A stretch of DNA of 64,000 nt from Rhodocollybia butyracea (GCA_015501585.1 JADNRY010000205.1:43998-107997); one strand, 5' to 3'; shown: positions 22,181-33,399, counted from the first letter of the stretch. The notes: a model not told the origin generated them from the sequence alone. Made by a program: numbers and translations.

Positions 22181-22552
22181 CATTGCAAAGTAGATGGAGT
22201 GTTGGGGCTTACTTAGTAAATTTGAAGGAGCTTTTTATACCTAAAAAGCAGCACAACAGGCAAGTCGACTTTGTCGTTCAATTTTTTGCTGCTCATAGTG
22301 ATCGAACGAGGCCAAGCTTTCGGCTGCCAGTGCCCGTGGAGCGACAGTGACAGTCGTAGGCTCGTAGCGAGCAACTTTGTGCAGGGTGCAGCGCTGCCTG
22401 GCCGAGAGATCGCTTGCTAATTGTGACAGAAAAAAATAAACTTTACTGGTTATTTTATTTTACAATTTTTGGACCGTTGTCCGGATGTTGTCCGGCATCC
22501 GGAGTCTGGACCACTGAGCAATCCTCAGGTGATGTGACGGTTACAGACCTCG

Positions 22553-22595
22553 TGATATGTTCCTAGATCGGAATGAGACCCATCAAACGGTCCCT
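22553..22595 (-). repeat. Right terminal inverted repeat of the MULE-type element
   Basis: Inverted copy of 14943-14985. The adjacent subterminal stretch 22467-22500 holds direct copies of GTTGTCCGG. Confidence 0.85.
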
Positions 22596-22905
22596 CCCTG
22601 GTTAACCAACGTGGTACACGCGTTGTCACTTCAGTGCATATTGGAATTGGAACTAAAACTAATTCTTCCACTTGCCAAGCAACCGAGATAATTCCATCAC
22701 ATACCGCTCCCTACTCTAGGGTGACCGCAAGCACCTAGATGATCCCAGATTGGATACATGACTTCGTTCTTTGTTGAGAGTGGCCGCGCGCGGGATTGTA
22801 TAGGATACTAGGAGAAAAACTGTCCAGCGAAGGTACGGTTCTCGAACAGCCAGAGCGGAGATGATGGATCGTGTCACGCGGTTGGAAGAGGAGAGAAATT
22901 CGGCT
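22596..22905. repeat. Dispersed repeat R1, copy 1 (right part)
   Basis: Continues R1 after the transposon. It matches 27890-28150 through AGCAACCGAGAT, CTCTAGGGTGACCGCAAG and GGATTGTATAGG, and matches 34790-34960 more weakly. Confidence 0.7.
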
Positions 22906-23684
22906 TGAGCAAGGAGCTTAACAGACGAGCCTCCTCCTAGCTATGTCGATACCTAAGTACATGTACTTTTACTACGCATCAATATCTACAGATATTTAAA
23001 GAAATATCGGAGATTGAACTACTATATCGTCTTTAAAGTGTACCGCAGCACTCGTCAAAGCGACTATAGGACGGACGTCGACGCGTAAAATCGGGTGAAA
23101 TTCAAAATAATTATCGTGGTATTGAGAATTATGTGATGTCCCAACAGGGTGAATTGAGGTATAAGTGCATGGAAAAGATTGGACTATCTAAGCATAACGA
23201 CTCGAATCTTTCACTGTGGCGGGTACCATCAATAACAGCATGTGAACTTCACCGAAAGGCACAAGTATAGCCTCCTAAATTAAATACTTGACAAGTCCTC
23301 GCTAGGGACATCTCGTCAGCAAGCTCGGAGACCTGAACAATGCCACGGTCGCATTTCTGCCAGATTATGGCACCTTCAGTGCTCTTCACAGGAGCTGCCC
23401 ACCCACACGGCATGAATCGTTCGTTCACTCGAAAGTGACATGGGATGAACCAATGGCAGCACGCGACCAGCAACTTCTCCCATGTCCAATTAATATCATG
23501 ATCGATTGCCAAGCTACAGATGTCTGAGTCTAAAATACTTACACCGGATACGCGGTATACAGTGCCGCAGGCAACTATAAGCTGTTGAAGTTGCGGTCAC
23601 AGTGCGCATCCCACTATTTTTTGTCCTTCGTCCCATACTACCATTCTGCTCTTGACTCTGCTAGGCTTGCCGGTATACATCAGC
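22906..23684. other. No gene recognised; upstream region of the membrane protein gene
   Basis: Short frames only. Just before 23685 a frame-compatible hydrophobic stretch (TILLLTLLGLPVYIS) is open but lacks an ATG. It may belong to an upstream exon encoding a signal peptide. Confidence 0.4.
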
Positions 23685-25445
23685 ATGGTCCAGACTCCCG
23701 CAATTATCCTGAATAGTTCTGTCTTCGACACTTTTGGCCCTTGGATACGCAGCACCTCCGTTAACGATGTCTTGGGCTACAAAAATATGACTGTAACGCT
23801 TAATCCACCCTCGGGGTTTGAGGCTTCCATTGCGGGCAACGTCAGTATCCAGAGTGGTGTGTATAAAAGGCTCTTATATCCCACGAGAGGCTGGTTGCTA
23901 ATCAACGTTTGCCTTGAAGATGCTCAAGATGTGCTACTGTCTCTTATTGGACAGCTTCTTGATTGTGGTGGTTTGACCATTTCCGATGCAAGTTCTCCGT
24001 CGCTGGTAGGCTACGAGGCCCCTCCTATCACGATCCAGGATAATATACTATGGGACACTGCAGCTACTCGCATAAATATGCCAGTTATGCTTGATATAAG
24101 TCTAACAATATGTAATGGTGCTTCTCCCGGCTTGCTAGCCCTTCATTATGCTCTGATCACCCCAGCACCCACTATGGCTCTGGATAACCAACTGTTATTT
24201 GTGAACTATACCGATACTAGTATCGCATATAAAGGGCAGTGGCAGAACCCTGTAATGCAGCCTGTAGGGGACTCGGAACGCATTCCTCCCTACAAGATAA
24301 GCGTAACAGCGGGTGATATAATGAAGTTTCCCTTCACAGGTGTGCACCTTCTTCAGCTTGGCTCTTTCATCCTAGGTTCAATGAAACATAGGATGGAACG
24401 TAACTCTTCTTGGGCCTTTAAGCCCAGGGTTTCTTGACACTGGCATCACCTTAGGGGTTTCAGTTGATAAACAAGCCCAAATTCGACTTGTTTTCAATAA
24501 AGCGACATCTGAGATTGATTACGCCTACTTTGAGTTCTTCACCCTTGTCCAGGAATCAGATAGCGGCAACCATACCATTACAGTCGAAGTTGTGGAGGCT
24601 TCAGAGAGCGATATCTTCCTATTTCATGGATTCACCTACATTCCTGATTTCGACACATTGAATGACATGCCTGACCTCTCTATTTCAATATCCAACAAAT
24701 CTCTTCATGGAGGTGCCATTGCTGGTGTGGTTGTTGGAGCCATTGCTGGAATATGTCTAGTTGGGCTTATTTTGTGGGTAGCAAGAAGGAGATCAAAACG
24801 AAGATCAGCTGTATTGCTAGCCCAACCACAGCAGATGGAATCAACATTAGGTATGGCTGCACTGTTGGTTTACAGTGAACAAATGGCTTACAGACCTTCA
24901 CCTCAGTCTCTGAGGCATACATTCCCCCAACCCTCCCTCCAGATCCGAGCTTTGGCCCAGGCATTATCACTTTTTCTGAGAAGGGGTATAGTACTTTGCA
25001 TCCGCCGTATGCATCAACGGCAACCAATGCCCATGCTACTAGTAGCATGTCGTTTACACAGAGTTACGACATGCCAGTAAATGTTTTGACCTCTGGCTCA
25101 GAACATCCTGCATGGGGTAATACAGTCATATTATCGCCAGCTGAAGGCACTACACATGTGTCCTCGCTTCCGGCTGAACCTCAAAACTCTCCTTTCCCCA
25201 ACGCGCCAGCAGTTCTGAGCAATAATATTGCTCAACATCAAGAACAGCATGTACCGACCACCGAAGTCAATAGGCTTCTATCCGCACATCCTGATCAGTT
25301 GGCTGCTGAACTTTTGAGTATTGGGAATAACAGCCAAAATGGAGACCAGAGTCGCATATCCGAGCTAATCCTTGATAGGCTCAATACTTTGATGCACGCC
25401 ATTCAGCAACCCCCTGCGTATGACTCGCGAGAGGCGTCGCCGTAA
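23685..25445 (+). CDS. Putative single-pass (type I) membrane protein
   Basis: An agaricomycete-style cell-surface protein. The N-terminal 220 or so residues form a predicted extracellular part with N-glycosylation sites (NSS, NMT, NYT) and a late GQWQNPVMQPVGDSERIPPY block. An 88-nt intron (24340-24427) joins KFPFTG to FLDTGITLGVSVDKQ. A transmembrane helix follows (GAIAGVVVGAIAGICLVGLI), then a basic stop-transfer RRRSKRR and a Pro/Ser-rich cytoplasmic tail ending PPAYDSREASP at TAA 25443-25445. To keep the frame, the second intron must run about 24811-24893; the more obvious GTATGG donor at 24851 would shift it. The true start may lie upstream, because ATG 23685 has no signal peptide after it. 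Function unknown. Confidence 0.6.
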
Positions 25446-26609
25446 GTACTGTAGTAGTCCGGGAGGTTTTATTTTTCGAAGGACTTCGTTCAGTATTAGT
25501 TCTATTTTCAACTTGGACAATGTTTGCCCCTCCTTAGCACTCGGAAACGCCGAAGAACTTGTAAATGATCTGGAGAGCAGTTCCAGAATTTAACGCGATT
25601 TCCGCGATTTACTTCGATTATCATTGGGTAGTGATGTATATGGACTGAGAAGCCGACTGATGAGCAAGGTGCTGGATGCAAATAAGGATATATTACCAGC
25701 ACTATGCGATATTGACTGTTTGCTAGTTCTTATAACACAAGTACGAGATAAGAACAGTTACATGCCAAGGTTACTACTGGACTGTCGATAGGATACTGCG
25801 AAGGTATACATATCTCCTCTGTGTTAGGCATAAGTACTAAGTAATGGGTTACCCAAGTGAATAGAGCAGAGAAAAAGAAAATAAACTTGGGAGTGACCAA
25901 AACTGGAGCGGTAGCCGGGTTGTCAATTTGAAGCGGATACCAGTGGAAGAGTACTGCTCTGACGAATTAAGTGGCACACGCTGTATCTACTATAGCTATC
26001 TACTACAACTTCACTGCTTCCAGGCCTGGAGCCACACTAAAGGTGGAATCAACACGAGTTCAATTTAAGTCCGAGACGCTTTTCCGAATCTTCGTTGGAA
26101 GGAACCCCCATCTCTACCCAGACTCGAAACTGGAAGAGCTGGGGAAGTAATTCTCCAGTACTGCCTTTCGGAGTAAGTATCCGAATTAAAATGAATCATG
26201 TAGGGCTTTGTGCTGTAATCGGGGCTCGATGTGTTGTTGAACAGCCTGAGTAGTCCAACCAACGGATGCGTAACAAAATCGTAGTAGTAAGCACTTTGGA
26301 AGTGGGCGTACATGAACAACGCTCAAGCGCTCATATATATTACAGCACCAACACCACTTTCCATTTCCATCGTTCCATCGAATGATAATGGTCACTCGAT
26401 ACGCGACGCCAAACAGCAGTGAGTTGATGGATCAATAAGCGCAGGCGTTTACTAGCGCTTATTGGCGCGCCTATTCCTTCCACGCTCTCCGCTCTTGTTG
26501 GCATTTGATTCAGTGGCCTAGAGAACGTTCTCTATCATTCGTCCACTCTGATAGTACAATCTATACTATGCATAGTATCTCTTTTTTTACTTCAAGATTG
26601 ACGCTCAGA
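25446..26609. other. Intergenic, no gene recognised
   Basis: Short frames without plausible splice links. No repeats beyond short ones were seen. Confidence 0.45.
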
Positions 26610-28150
26610 CCATGTACTTCCGTCTTTCACCACGATTCCGCAATCCTCGATTCCTTTCAGCATTGAACAGAGTGGCCCTAGGGCGTTCCTCAAAGGCTCT
26701 ACACACCGGATTTCCTTTATGGGAAAGTCATGCCCAAACCTTTTGATAGCCGTTTTATGCGTTTTCTTACAATGATGCATGATGATGGTCGAGAGATGTC
26801 TAGAATTAGAAATCTTCGGACGGTTGGTTCAAGTGAGTACAAATATCTAACAAGCTTTTCATCTCACTCCTCTCCGGATCCACTGGCAGGTTCTTTCTCT
26901 CAAACATCACCTGGCTGCTTCACTAAATCATCCATGCCCATATTTGTCTACCTCACAGTCCATCGATCCATCCGTTACTTTTCGCCGTCATATCATATCC
27001 CAGTCGTTTCACTTATATAAAGGGCAGCGGTGTTGACCGGTCGACCTCCCACGGTGGAATCCTGTATCCCTTCATCGACATACTCCTTCGTGTCGTTCAT
27101 GGCGTCTATCGTTGACTGCAATAGATGGTCTTCATTAATTATTGATTATCCGTCAACGCGTCAACGGTCCAGTCTAGTACTAGTCAGATACTAGCCATTA
27201 TCGCTCTGACGGCTTCGTCATGCTGAAGCCTTTTGACCGTCACTCTAGTTTCGGCCGAAGGTCAAACCAAAAAAGGGTTTCTGCCTTATTTGTGGCCTGG
27301 TCCATCGGCCGACTCTACCTCCCCTTCTCATGGACATACAGCGAACATCGTCTAGCTACCCTCTCTCATAGCCACCACTACTGTCCGTCCGTCCATTATC
27401 TCTGTTGTCCATACCAATCGTTTTCTCGAGGTTATTATTTGATAGATGGAAACATGCGATTTCGACTCCAACTCCTGCTAAGACCTTACCTCGTTCACAG
27501 TATCATCGCAACTTGCCTACATACCATCGTTTCGGATGTATCCTGTGGATATCGCTCCCAATTTTGCCAACACAGTAGGCGCTCTGCGGCTTTGAGTGTA
27601 TGAGTGCTAGTAAAGTTCCACAGGTTTCTTTAATGCCAGAACTCTAATACAATAATCTATCAGGATGCCTGTTACAACGGAGACTACGATGGGTCAAGAG
27701 TAAGCAACCTCCTAAGTATGTCTTTCTTCTTTATGAGCCATCGGCTGACAGACTGAAGGCATATTGTACCTTGTGCAGTGGTTACTTGATTTGGAGCCCT
27801 GGGTGTAGACGCAAGAAATAAAAGTGTGTGTACAGCCTCCATGAGAATCTAAAACAGGTTCAATCTCGCATTGGGTAGGTCAGTCCCCTAATTAACCTGC
27901 CTGGTGCACGCTTCTCACTTTAGTCCATATTGAAACTGAAACTAATTTTCCCAATTTCCAAGCAACCGAGATGATTCCATCGCATACCACCCCGTACTCT
28001 AGGGTGACCGCAAGAACCTAGATGGAGCTTACGGATCCCATATTGGATACTTGACTTCGTTACTTGCCGAGAGCGGGAATAGCTGGCCGCAGGATTGTAT
28101 AGGCTAGGAGAAAACTGTCCAGCGAAGGGTCGATCATCGAACAGCCAGGT
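26610..28150. repeat. Dispersed repeat R1, copy 2 (uninterrupted)
   Basis: Matches 13310-14942 joined to 22596-22905. It crosses the site that the 7.65-kb transposon occupies in copy 1 (about 27890 here) without interruption. It ends about 500 bp before the small secreted protein gene. Confidence 0.65.
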
Positions 28151-28667
28151 TTACCATGCGACTTTACTTTAGCTTGAAGTACCTACTTACGAGGCCCTTG
28201 AGCCACCTATTCATTGTGGTTAGTACACGCTTCCCGGGTCGAAAGTGCTTGCGCAGGGGGGTTGAATTTACTCGTCCCATTGCCAAAAATACAGAGCAGA
28301 ATCGCTGGCTGAATTTATCAGGCGTAAATTTCATAAACAGGTACATCGATTATTTCTTGCCATAGCAAGTCTCCGAATCGTTAATCGTACCCGGCAGACC
28401 CCTTGATGCAGATAAAATAGAAAGAAGGTAAATTTATTCAAGCATATCATCTCAACGGTGAATCCATGGGACTCCATCTAGCATCTTGCGGTCGGGGAGT
28501 ACTGACCGACCTCTGTTTTCTCTCGAGTCTTGGCAAGTGCGTTCTATCTGAGAGACTTGCGCACAGTCTAACCCATTTCGAGAAGACAGTTTATTTCCAG
28601 AGTATAACAGAAGCACTATTTCTCGAACCGCCTCAGTGCAACAAACCAAAGCAACACTTTGAGCAAG

Positions 28668-29209
28668 ATGCAACTTTCATTCAATTCGTTCTTCTACGTT
28701 GCTGCCACGGCGGCAGCTCTTGTCAACGCCAGTGCCATTGGATCTGACTCTGTGGTGAGCAGTTGTTTCATGTATTAATGGATGTTTTTTGCCTTACACA
28801 TATCCAGGACATTCCTGAAGCCATTCCCGCTGGAACAATCTGCACTGACACTCAACTTGGCGGAACCTGTACCACACTCAGTGTCCTCAGTGTCCCAAGC
28901 GCATGCCTTACCCTCCCCTCTGGCTTTTCTGGGACTATCAGCAGCATGAGCCTCAATCCAGGGTTCGCCTGCACCTTCTATATGTGAGTTTGTACAGCTG
29001 GATCTTGGTGGTCACTAGTACTTAATTTTGCGACTTCCTAGAACTGAGAAATGCGGTGGTGCCGGAGGTTGGGTTGTAGTTCGCCCTACTGGAATCGCGG
29101 ACTTTTTGAACACGGATTACAATGATTCCTTGACATGTTATATCTGCCTTGGTGAGGTCTTCCATCTGCTTATCTGGGTTCTACTTATGGCTATCCATTA
29201 GCTGATTAG
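28668..29209 (+). CDS. Small secreted cysteine-rich protein
   Basis: ATG at 28668 opens a clear signal peptide (MQLSFNSFFYVAATAAALVN, then ASA). After a short intron (GTGAGC to CCAG) the mature part starts near DIPEAIPAGTICTDTQLGGT and continues with VPSACLTLPSG and MSLNPGFACTFY. A further exon gives TEKCGGAGGWVVVRPTGIAD and SLTCYICL; a last intron adds AD and a stop at TAG 29207-29209. Seven cysteines are visible in about 115 mature residues. Function unknown; such proteins are often wall-bound or effector-like, but nothing here shows it. TATAA lies upstream near 28601. Two relic copies lie at 30947-31080 and 35918-35988. Confidence 0.75.
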
Positions 29210-29601
29210 TAGCAACTCTGGACCCTGGCATTCTATAAAAACTTGTCTCGATTGCTTGTTCGATTGTTTGGGAGCCATCTGTGATATATATGATTCTGCG
29301 TGAAATTTACTATATGTTTGTGAGGTATTGAAAGCCCACCCTCAGTACGCGTCTAATCAGTGGCTGCGGAGACAAAAAAGGGGCAGGAAGAAAGAGTAGG
29401 AAGAAATAAGTATCCCAACTCTCATCATCTCAAATTGTTGTATGTCACCCCATTTCATTCTGGTTTTCATGGGAGGATCCCTCGTCGTAGTATTCTTACA
29501 AACAACGTACAAGGAAGGTACCTGCTTCAAAATTTGTCCAAAATCACACAAAAATTCCGCTCCATCAAGTATAAACTTGGCCGCTTGCTATGAACTTCAA
29601 C

Positions 29602-30341
29602 TCACGCATATGCAGCAGAGGCAGTGGCGAAAGCGGCATCAATACTAGAGGTAATTGAGGTTGCAGTAGGAAAAAGACTGGGCTGCTCATATCATGAACA
29701 ACTTGTATCAAGTACAGGACGTGAGTCAACGTACGGGAGTGTCATTGATGATTTCGTTTTCAAAATTCTTTGAGGACAACTGCATTGTCCCAATATCTAG
29801 GCTGTACAAAGCCGTGAAGCCCGTGACAGGAAGAGCAGCAATTAACGGCTGCTTCGAAGCAACTTCGGTGAGTGCACTGGAGAAGGTACTTTCGAATTGT
29901 TGAACCAGTTCGAGGACAGTTTCACCTTCGGATGTTGTGGTGAAAGGTCCATTCGCCTACAGTACCTATATTTAGTGGAAACTGGTAAGTACCTATAAAA
30001 GCAAAACTAACCGCAGTATCAGTTGCAGCAGCTGCCAGTGCGGTAGCTAAAGATGTCATTTGTATATGAATAGACTAAAAACGGTCAGCAAGTTGAATAA
30101 TCAGTCAAAATAAGGTTGGAATATTCAATAAGGTGCAGCTTGCCAGAGCCGACTCGACAGCCTGGGCTCCCCCGCTGGTTGGGAACACATTCATCGCACT
30201 ATTCAGAGCTATGGCCTGATCTGTGAGGCCGGAAAGATCTGAGATAACGCTTGCTTGTCGTTTCACGCCAGCAGCAAGGCAAAAAGTCAAAGGGAGAGCT
30301 GTGAAGCATGCAAGCCAAAGCATGTTGAGCCAAAGAGTCAT
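29602..30341 (-). CDS. HsbA-like secreted cell-wall protein
   Basis: ATG at 30341 gives a signal peptide (MTLWLNMLWLACFTALPLTF, then CLAAG) followed by a helical region (ASVISDLSGLTDQAIALNSA) like the hydrophobic surface-binding protein A / galactomannoprotein family. Further exons read MTSLATALAAAATDTA, then GPFTTTSEGETVLELVQQFE, TEVASKQPLIAALPVTGF and FENEIINDTP. The final exon IDAAFATASAAYA ends at TGA (29602-29604). The length of about 180 residues fits the family. All phases agree only if the first intron uses a GC-AG donor (GCAAGC near 30148). HsbA proteins coat hydrophobic surfaces and recruit enzymes; that role is inferred here. TATAAAAG lies 48-55 bp upstream. Confidence 0.68.
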
Positions 30342-30388
30342 AGAGATATGCAAATATGAGAATTGAGAAATCCCCCGGACGATTTTCT

Positions 30389-30396
30389 CTTTTATA
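30389..30396 (-). promoter_or_regulatory. TATA box of the HsbA-like gene
   Basis: TATAAAAG on the minus strand, about 50 bp before the ATG at 30341. Confidence 0.5.
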
Positions 30397-30714
30397 TCAT
30401 TCTAAGTCTTTGTAGTCAGCTGGGCGAAAATTTGGACTAAAAGTGATTTACTTCTTTTTTTCATCTAACATTTAGAAGACCAACCCGAGTTCATTCACAT
30501 GGGTGCCTTCCAGTTCAGGCACAAAATGCCAGGACTTGCGTCTGGGGAGGAAAAATCATAAATGAAAATAGTTGTTCAAGTCCTGTTGAAGTTCTGATCA
30601 ATCATCAGATAGATGGTGATAGGAACGATTGGTTTCCTCATCCTAGTTTACAATCATGGGACTTAAAACCACAGCAAAATAGATCCCACATCAAGTCCAA
30701 ACCTTGATACATAG

Positions 30715-30946
30715 GTGGCTTCGCGGCTTGAGACTTTGAGCACATTCCAAAGGCCTGGGTCCTCATGGGCAGAGAGATTCGCCTCAGAAGGATTCATAAG
30801 TGGCAAACTTCAAAATCATATATATCTTCAAGTTGAACTTGTGGGGCCCTGCCCCTGCGTAGGCGCGACCTTCATCTTCGTGTGTACAGCGGCCGTGATA
30901 ACGTCAGGATAACCTAGATTAAGTTCCATCCCACATTGGTATGGGA
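30715..30946. repeat. Dispersed repeat R1, partial copy 4
   Basis: Matches 34440-34680 and 14640-14830 through CTCAGAAGGATTCATAAGTG and a TGTGTACAGCGGCC-type block. It runs directly into the relic exon of the small secreted protein. Confidence 0.6.
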
Positions 30947-31080
30947 ATCACAGACTTTTTAAACGCGGACTCCTTGACGTATTTTGTCTGCAATTGTGAG
31001 TCTGAGGTTTCCGTATCTGTCTAACTTCTACTTAAGGCTCATACATTAGCTTTCTAACGTGGCCTTCCGTGTTGATATGT
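30947..31080 (+). pseudogene. Relic third exon of the small secreted protein gene
   Basis: The stretch around GGAATCACAGACTTTTTAAA and the following intron-like part match the third exon and last intron of the gene at 28668-29209, with substitutions and small deletions. No signal-peptide exon precedes it. Confidence 0.6.
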
Positions 31081-31323
31081 AAAGACTCGGTTACTAGAGA
31101 TAGACCATAAAGTTAAGTCTTGATGTCCTTTACCTGTGAACTTTTAATTGGGCTCATTGTATTCAGTGTTTATCCCGGGCCCAGCTTCACAGCGAAAGCG
31201 TATGATTTGCTCACACAAAAAAAACTATCATATCCACCTTCAAGTTGTCATGCGGAATTGCCATAGAGTAAGAACTGCACCAAAAGTTTCCTTTGGGTAC
31301 CGTGCATAGATTCAAGTACCATG

Positions 31324-32979
31324 CTAATATAATTTCCTTAACACTTGTGCACCCATTGACGAAGCTCTTGCAACATCCCACAACTCGTCTACCTTACGAA
31401 GGCTAATATTCAACTGTCCCGCACTAAGCATAGTGTTTACCTGAGCATCAGTAAGAACCTCTGCATCATGCTTTCCTAGAACGCTTGCCCCGGGAACAGC
31501 AAAATGGAGCCAACAACTCTGAGTCTCTCCAAAAGTAGGTATCCAATAATGCCATTTAAGATTGTAGCCTAGATTCGGAGATCCTTTCGGGATAAATGCA
31601 GGCTCATGAGGGTTTTCTGGATCAGTGGCAGACACAGGGTCTGGACCAGATAAAACACGAACGGCTGGGACAGAAATGATTTTTCCGGAGTGATTGAACA
31701 TAACAATGCAGCTGTCGTAGAGATCCATTGGAGACATTTTTGAGCCTATGATCCATGCTGCCGCTGAAAGCACTGTGTCTCCAATGACAGCCTTCACTAC
31801 CACAGGCGTGGCCGTATCTTCATCTTCCAAGGGATATCGATCTGAGAGCGAGTCGAGTATTGCAGGTAAGTCTTGTGAGGAGAATAGATCATTTTGATAG
31901 ACGCCTTCGCCACGGGGATGTCTATAAGTAAGGGACTTGCCCAATGCCAATGTCAAATTGAGCAAGCGACTTTTTAGCTCAGGCGAAAGCTGATGCAGTG
32001 GTGTACAAGCCAGCATGCGTGGTTGCTCTGACGAGGCGGTAGAATAGTGCACAATGATGCGAGCTACAAGCCATATGAATTGAAATGCTGTCCATAGAAT
32101 TACGACGATCGATGGCTGGGTGCTGAGATTTGCATAGGTGACAAGGATAGAACTGGTGCAGACCAGGGCGCCAATGCCCCACGCCACGCGCCACCAAATG
32201 GAAGTGGATCTTGGGTTACCATGTAGACCAAGGACAACGATGCAATGTCCACCTATATGCTTAGCAGAGGGAAGCTGGCCTGTAAGCAGATCGAGGGATC
32301 CCATATGATCAGTGGGGTGTTTTTCGGTAACCATAACAGCAACAGCGATAACAAAAAACACACTCCACGGTAGAGCTGTGGCAATTCCCAGAGTGAGACC
32401 TCCGCCCTGCCATAGGACATATATTTCAGTGATTTTGGCTAATGAAAGAACCATGAAGATCAAGTCGACATGATACTCCGAGGAAGACGCAAAAAATTTG
32501 AAGCTGGGATAAGTGTACACAACGAGGGAGCTATCTGAGAGGGGTTCGGCGGTACCTTCTAACAAGGCCGAAGTAGCCTGATCAAACGCATAAACGTCCG
32601 ACATTTCATTGTCCTGGCACATGATAGCCAGAGGCGAGCCAAGCATATCTCTCACTTTCCTCCTACCGTCAAGCCGCAGGCGCATCCCAACCGCGAGATC
32701 ACACGCCTTCGTGCGGAGGCCAAGTGTCTCCCGTATCCAACCTGGCATTGCAGCACCCATACATGCTCGGATGATAGAAAACATCCCAAAGGCGCTCATG
32801 GCGGCCCATGATATGCCGGCTGTGCCTCGATTACCAAGTACGAGGGATTCTGCAACAGTGGAGCCGACGACTGTCATGAGAGCACCGAAGTTTATAAGGC
32901 CATTGCCGAGGTTTAGGTTGGAGAGAGTTGCGAGCAAGGACTCTGATGAGGGCATAGGAGAGGAAATGAACGTGGACAT
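31324..32979 (-). CDS. Multi-pass membrane protein, paralogue A
   Basis: An intron-free ORF of 551 residues. I chose ATG 32979 (MSTFISSPMPSSESLL) because the paralogue starts at the equivalent codon, although the frame is open further upstream. Hydrophobic segments lie near INFGALMTVVGSTVAESLV, IFMVLSLAKITEIYVLW, LPWSVFFVIAVAVMV, GALVCTSSILVTYA and IVVILWTAFQFIWLVARIIV, giving roughly five to seven membrane passes. A soluble C-terminal half ends GAQVLRKLY. No known domain was recognised. It is a duplicate of the gene at 36218-37882. Duplication of the flanks as well (an AAGCTGTTC...GGATGGGAAGGCT block at 33280-33400 versus 38140-38240) shows a segmental event. Confidence 0.75.
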   Translation of the reverse strand: MSTFISSPMPSSESLLATLSNLNLGNGLINFGALMTVVGSTVAESLVLGNRGTAGISWAAMSAFGMFSIIRACMGAAMPGWIRETLGLRTKACDLAVGMRLRLDGRRKVRDMLGSPLAIMCQDNEMSDVYAFDQATSALLEGTAEPLSDSSLVVYTYPSFKFFASSSEYHVDLIFMVLSLAKITEIYVLWQGGGLTLGIATALPWSVFFVIAVAVMVTEKHPTDHMGSLDLLTGQLPSAKHIGGHCIVVLGLHGNPRSTSIWWRVAWGIGALVCTSSILVTYANLSTQPSIVVILWTAFQFIWLVARIIVHYSTASSEQPRMLACTPLHQLSPELKSRLLNLTLALGKSLTYRHPRGEGVYQNDLFSSQDLPAILDSLSDRYPLEDEDTATPVVVKAVIGDTVLSAAAWIIGSKMSPMDLYDSCIVMFNHSGKIISVPAVRVLSGPDPVSATDPENPHEPAFIPKGSPNLGYNLKWHYWIPTFGETQSCWLHFAVPGASVLGKHDAEVLTDAQVNTMLSAGQLNISLRKVDELWDVARASSMGAQVLRKLY

Positions 32980-33399
32980 GGTGCATGGAGCTTGAAGCAG
33001 GTGCATGGTACCTACATGATATATCTGACAGCTCATTATCTGGCCTAGTACCTCTAGAGGCAAGAATATCAATCCCATGACCGAGTCCCAGATCTTCTCA
33101 ATTCCCTGGTGTGAAGATCGACTTAGGCACTTTTGCATGCTGTGTTTGCCCAATATATTGTGTTGATCATAGGGCCTACATAGGGTACCTACGGTATATA
33201 CCTCAACTTCTAAATCCCATTCTTCGAATCCAAGCTACTAATCCCAACCCGAAATTTTCGGCATTTGCCGAATGATTCAAAGCTGTTCAGAGGCGACTTT
33301 ACTGTATACTTTCTATATTTTTTACAGCTTTTCTATAGCTTTTCTATCTCAAAATGAAAGCTGTAGAACGGATGGGAAGGCTGGTGACATTCTGGAGAT

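Larger units (their letters stand above)
14943..22595. mobile_element. Mutator-like (MULE-type) transposon with dioxygenase cargo, 7.65 kb
   Basis: The left end GAGGCCGGGTTTGATGGGTC and the inverted right end AGGGACCGTTTGATGGGTCT match for about 40 bp. Similarity continues through CATTTCGATCCAGGAACAT on the left and its near copy on the right (22555-22595). A 10-bp direct repeat CCCTGGTTAA flanks it (14933-14942 and 22596-22605), in the 9-11 bp range typical of Mutator elements. Independent proof is that the flanks together form one R1 copy, uninterrupted at the matching place near 27890. Inside are a transposase gene (plus strand), a TET/JBP-like dioxygenase gene and a GRF-finger gene (both minus), and tRNA-like sequences. 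The reading frames look largely intact, so the element may be recent. Confidence 0.85.

Noticed and set aside
14943..22595. Calling the element KDZ because it has a TET/JBP gene
   Set aside because: The transposase lacks the long KDZ-type core I would expect, and the 10-bp duplication fits Mutator better than the 8 bp reported for KDZ; still to be tested by profile search.
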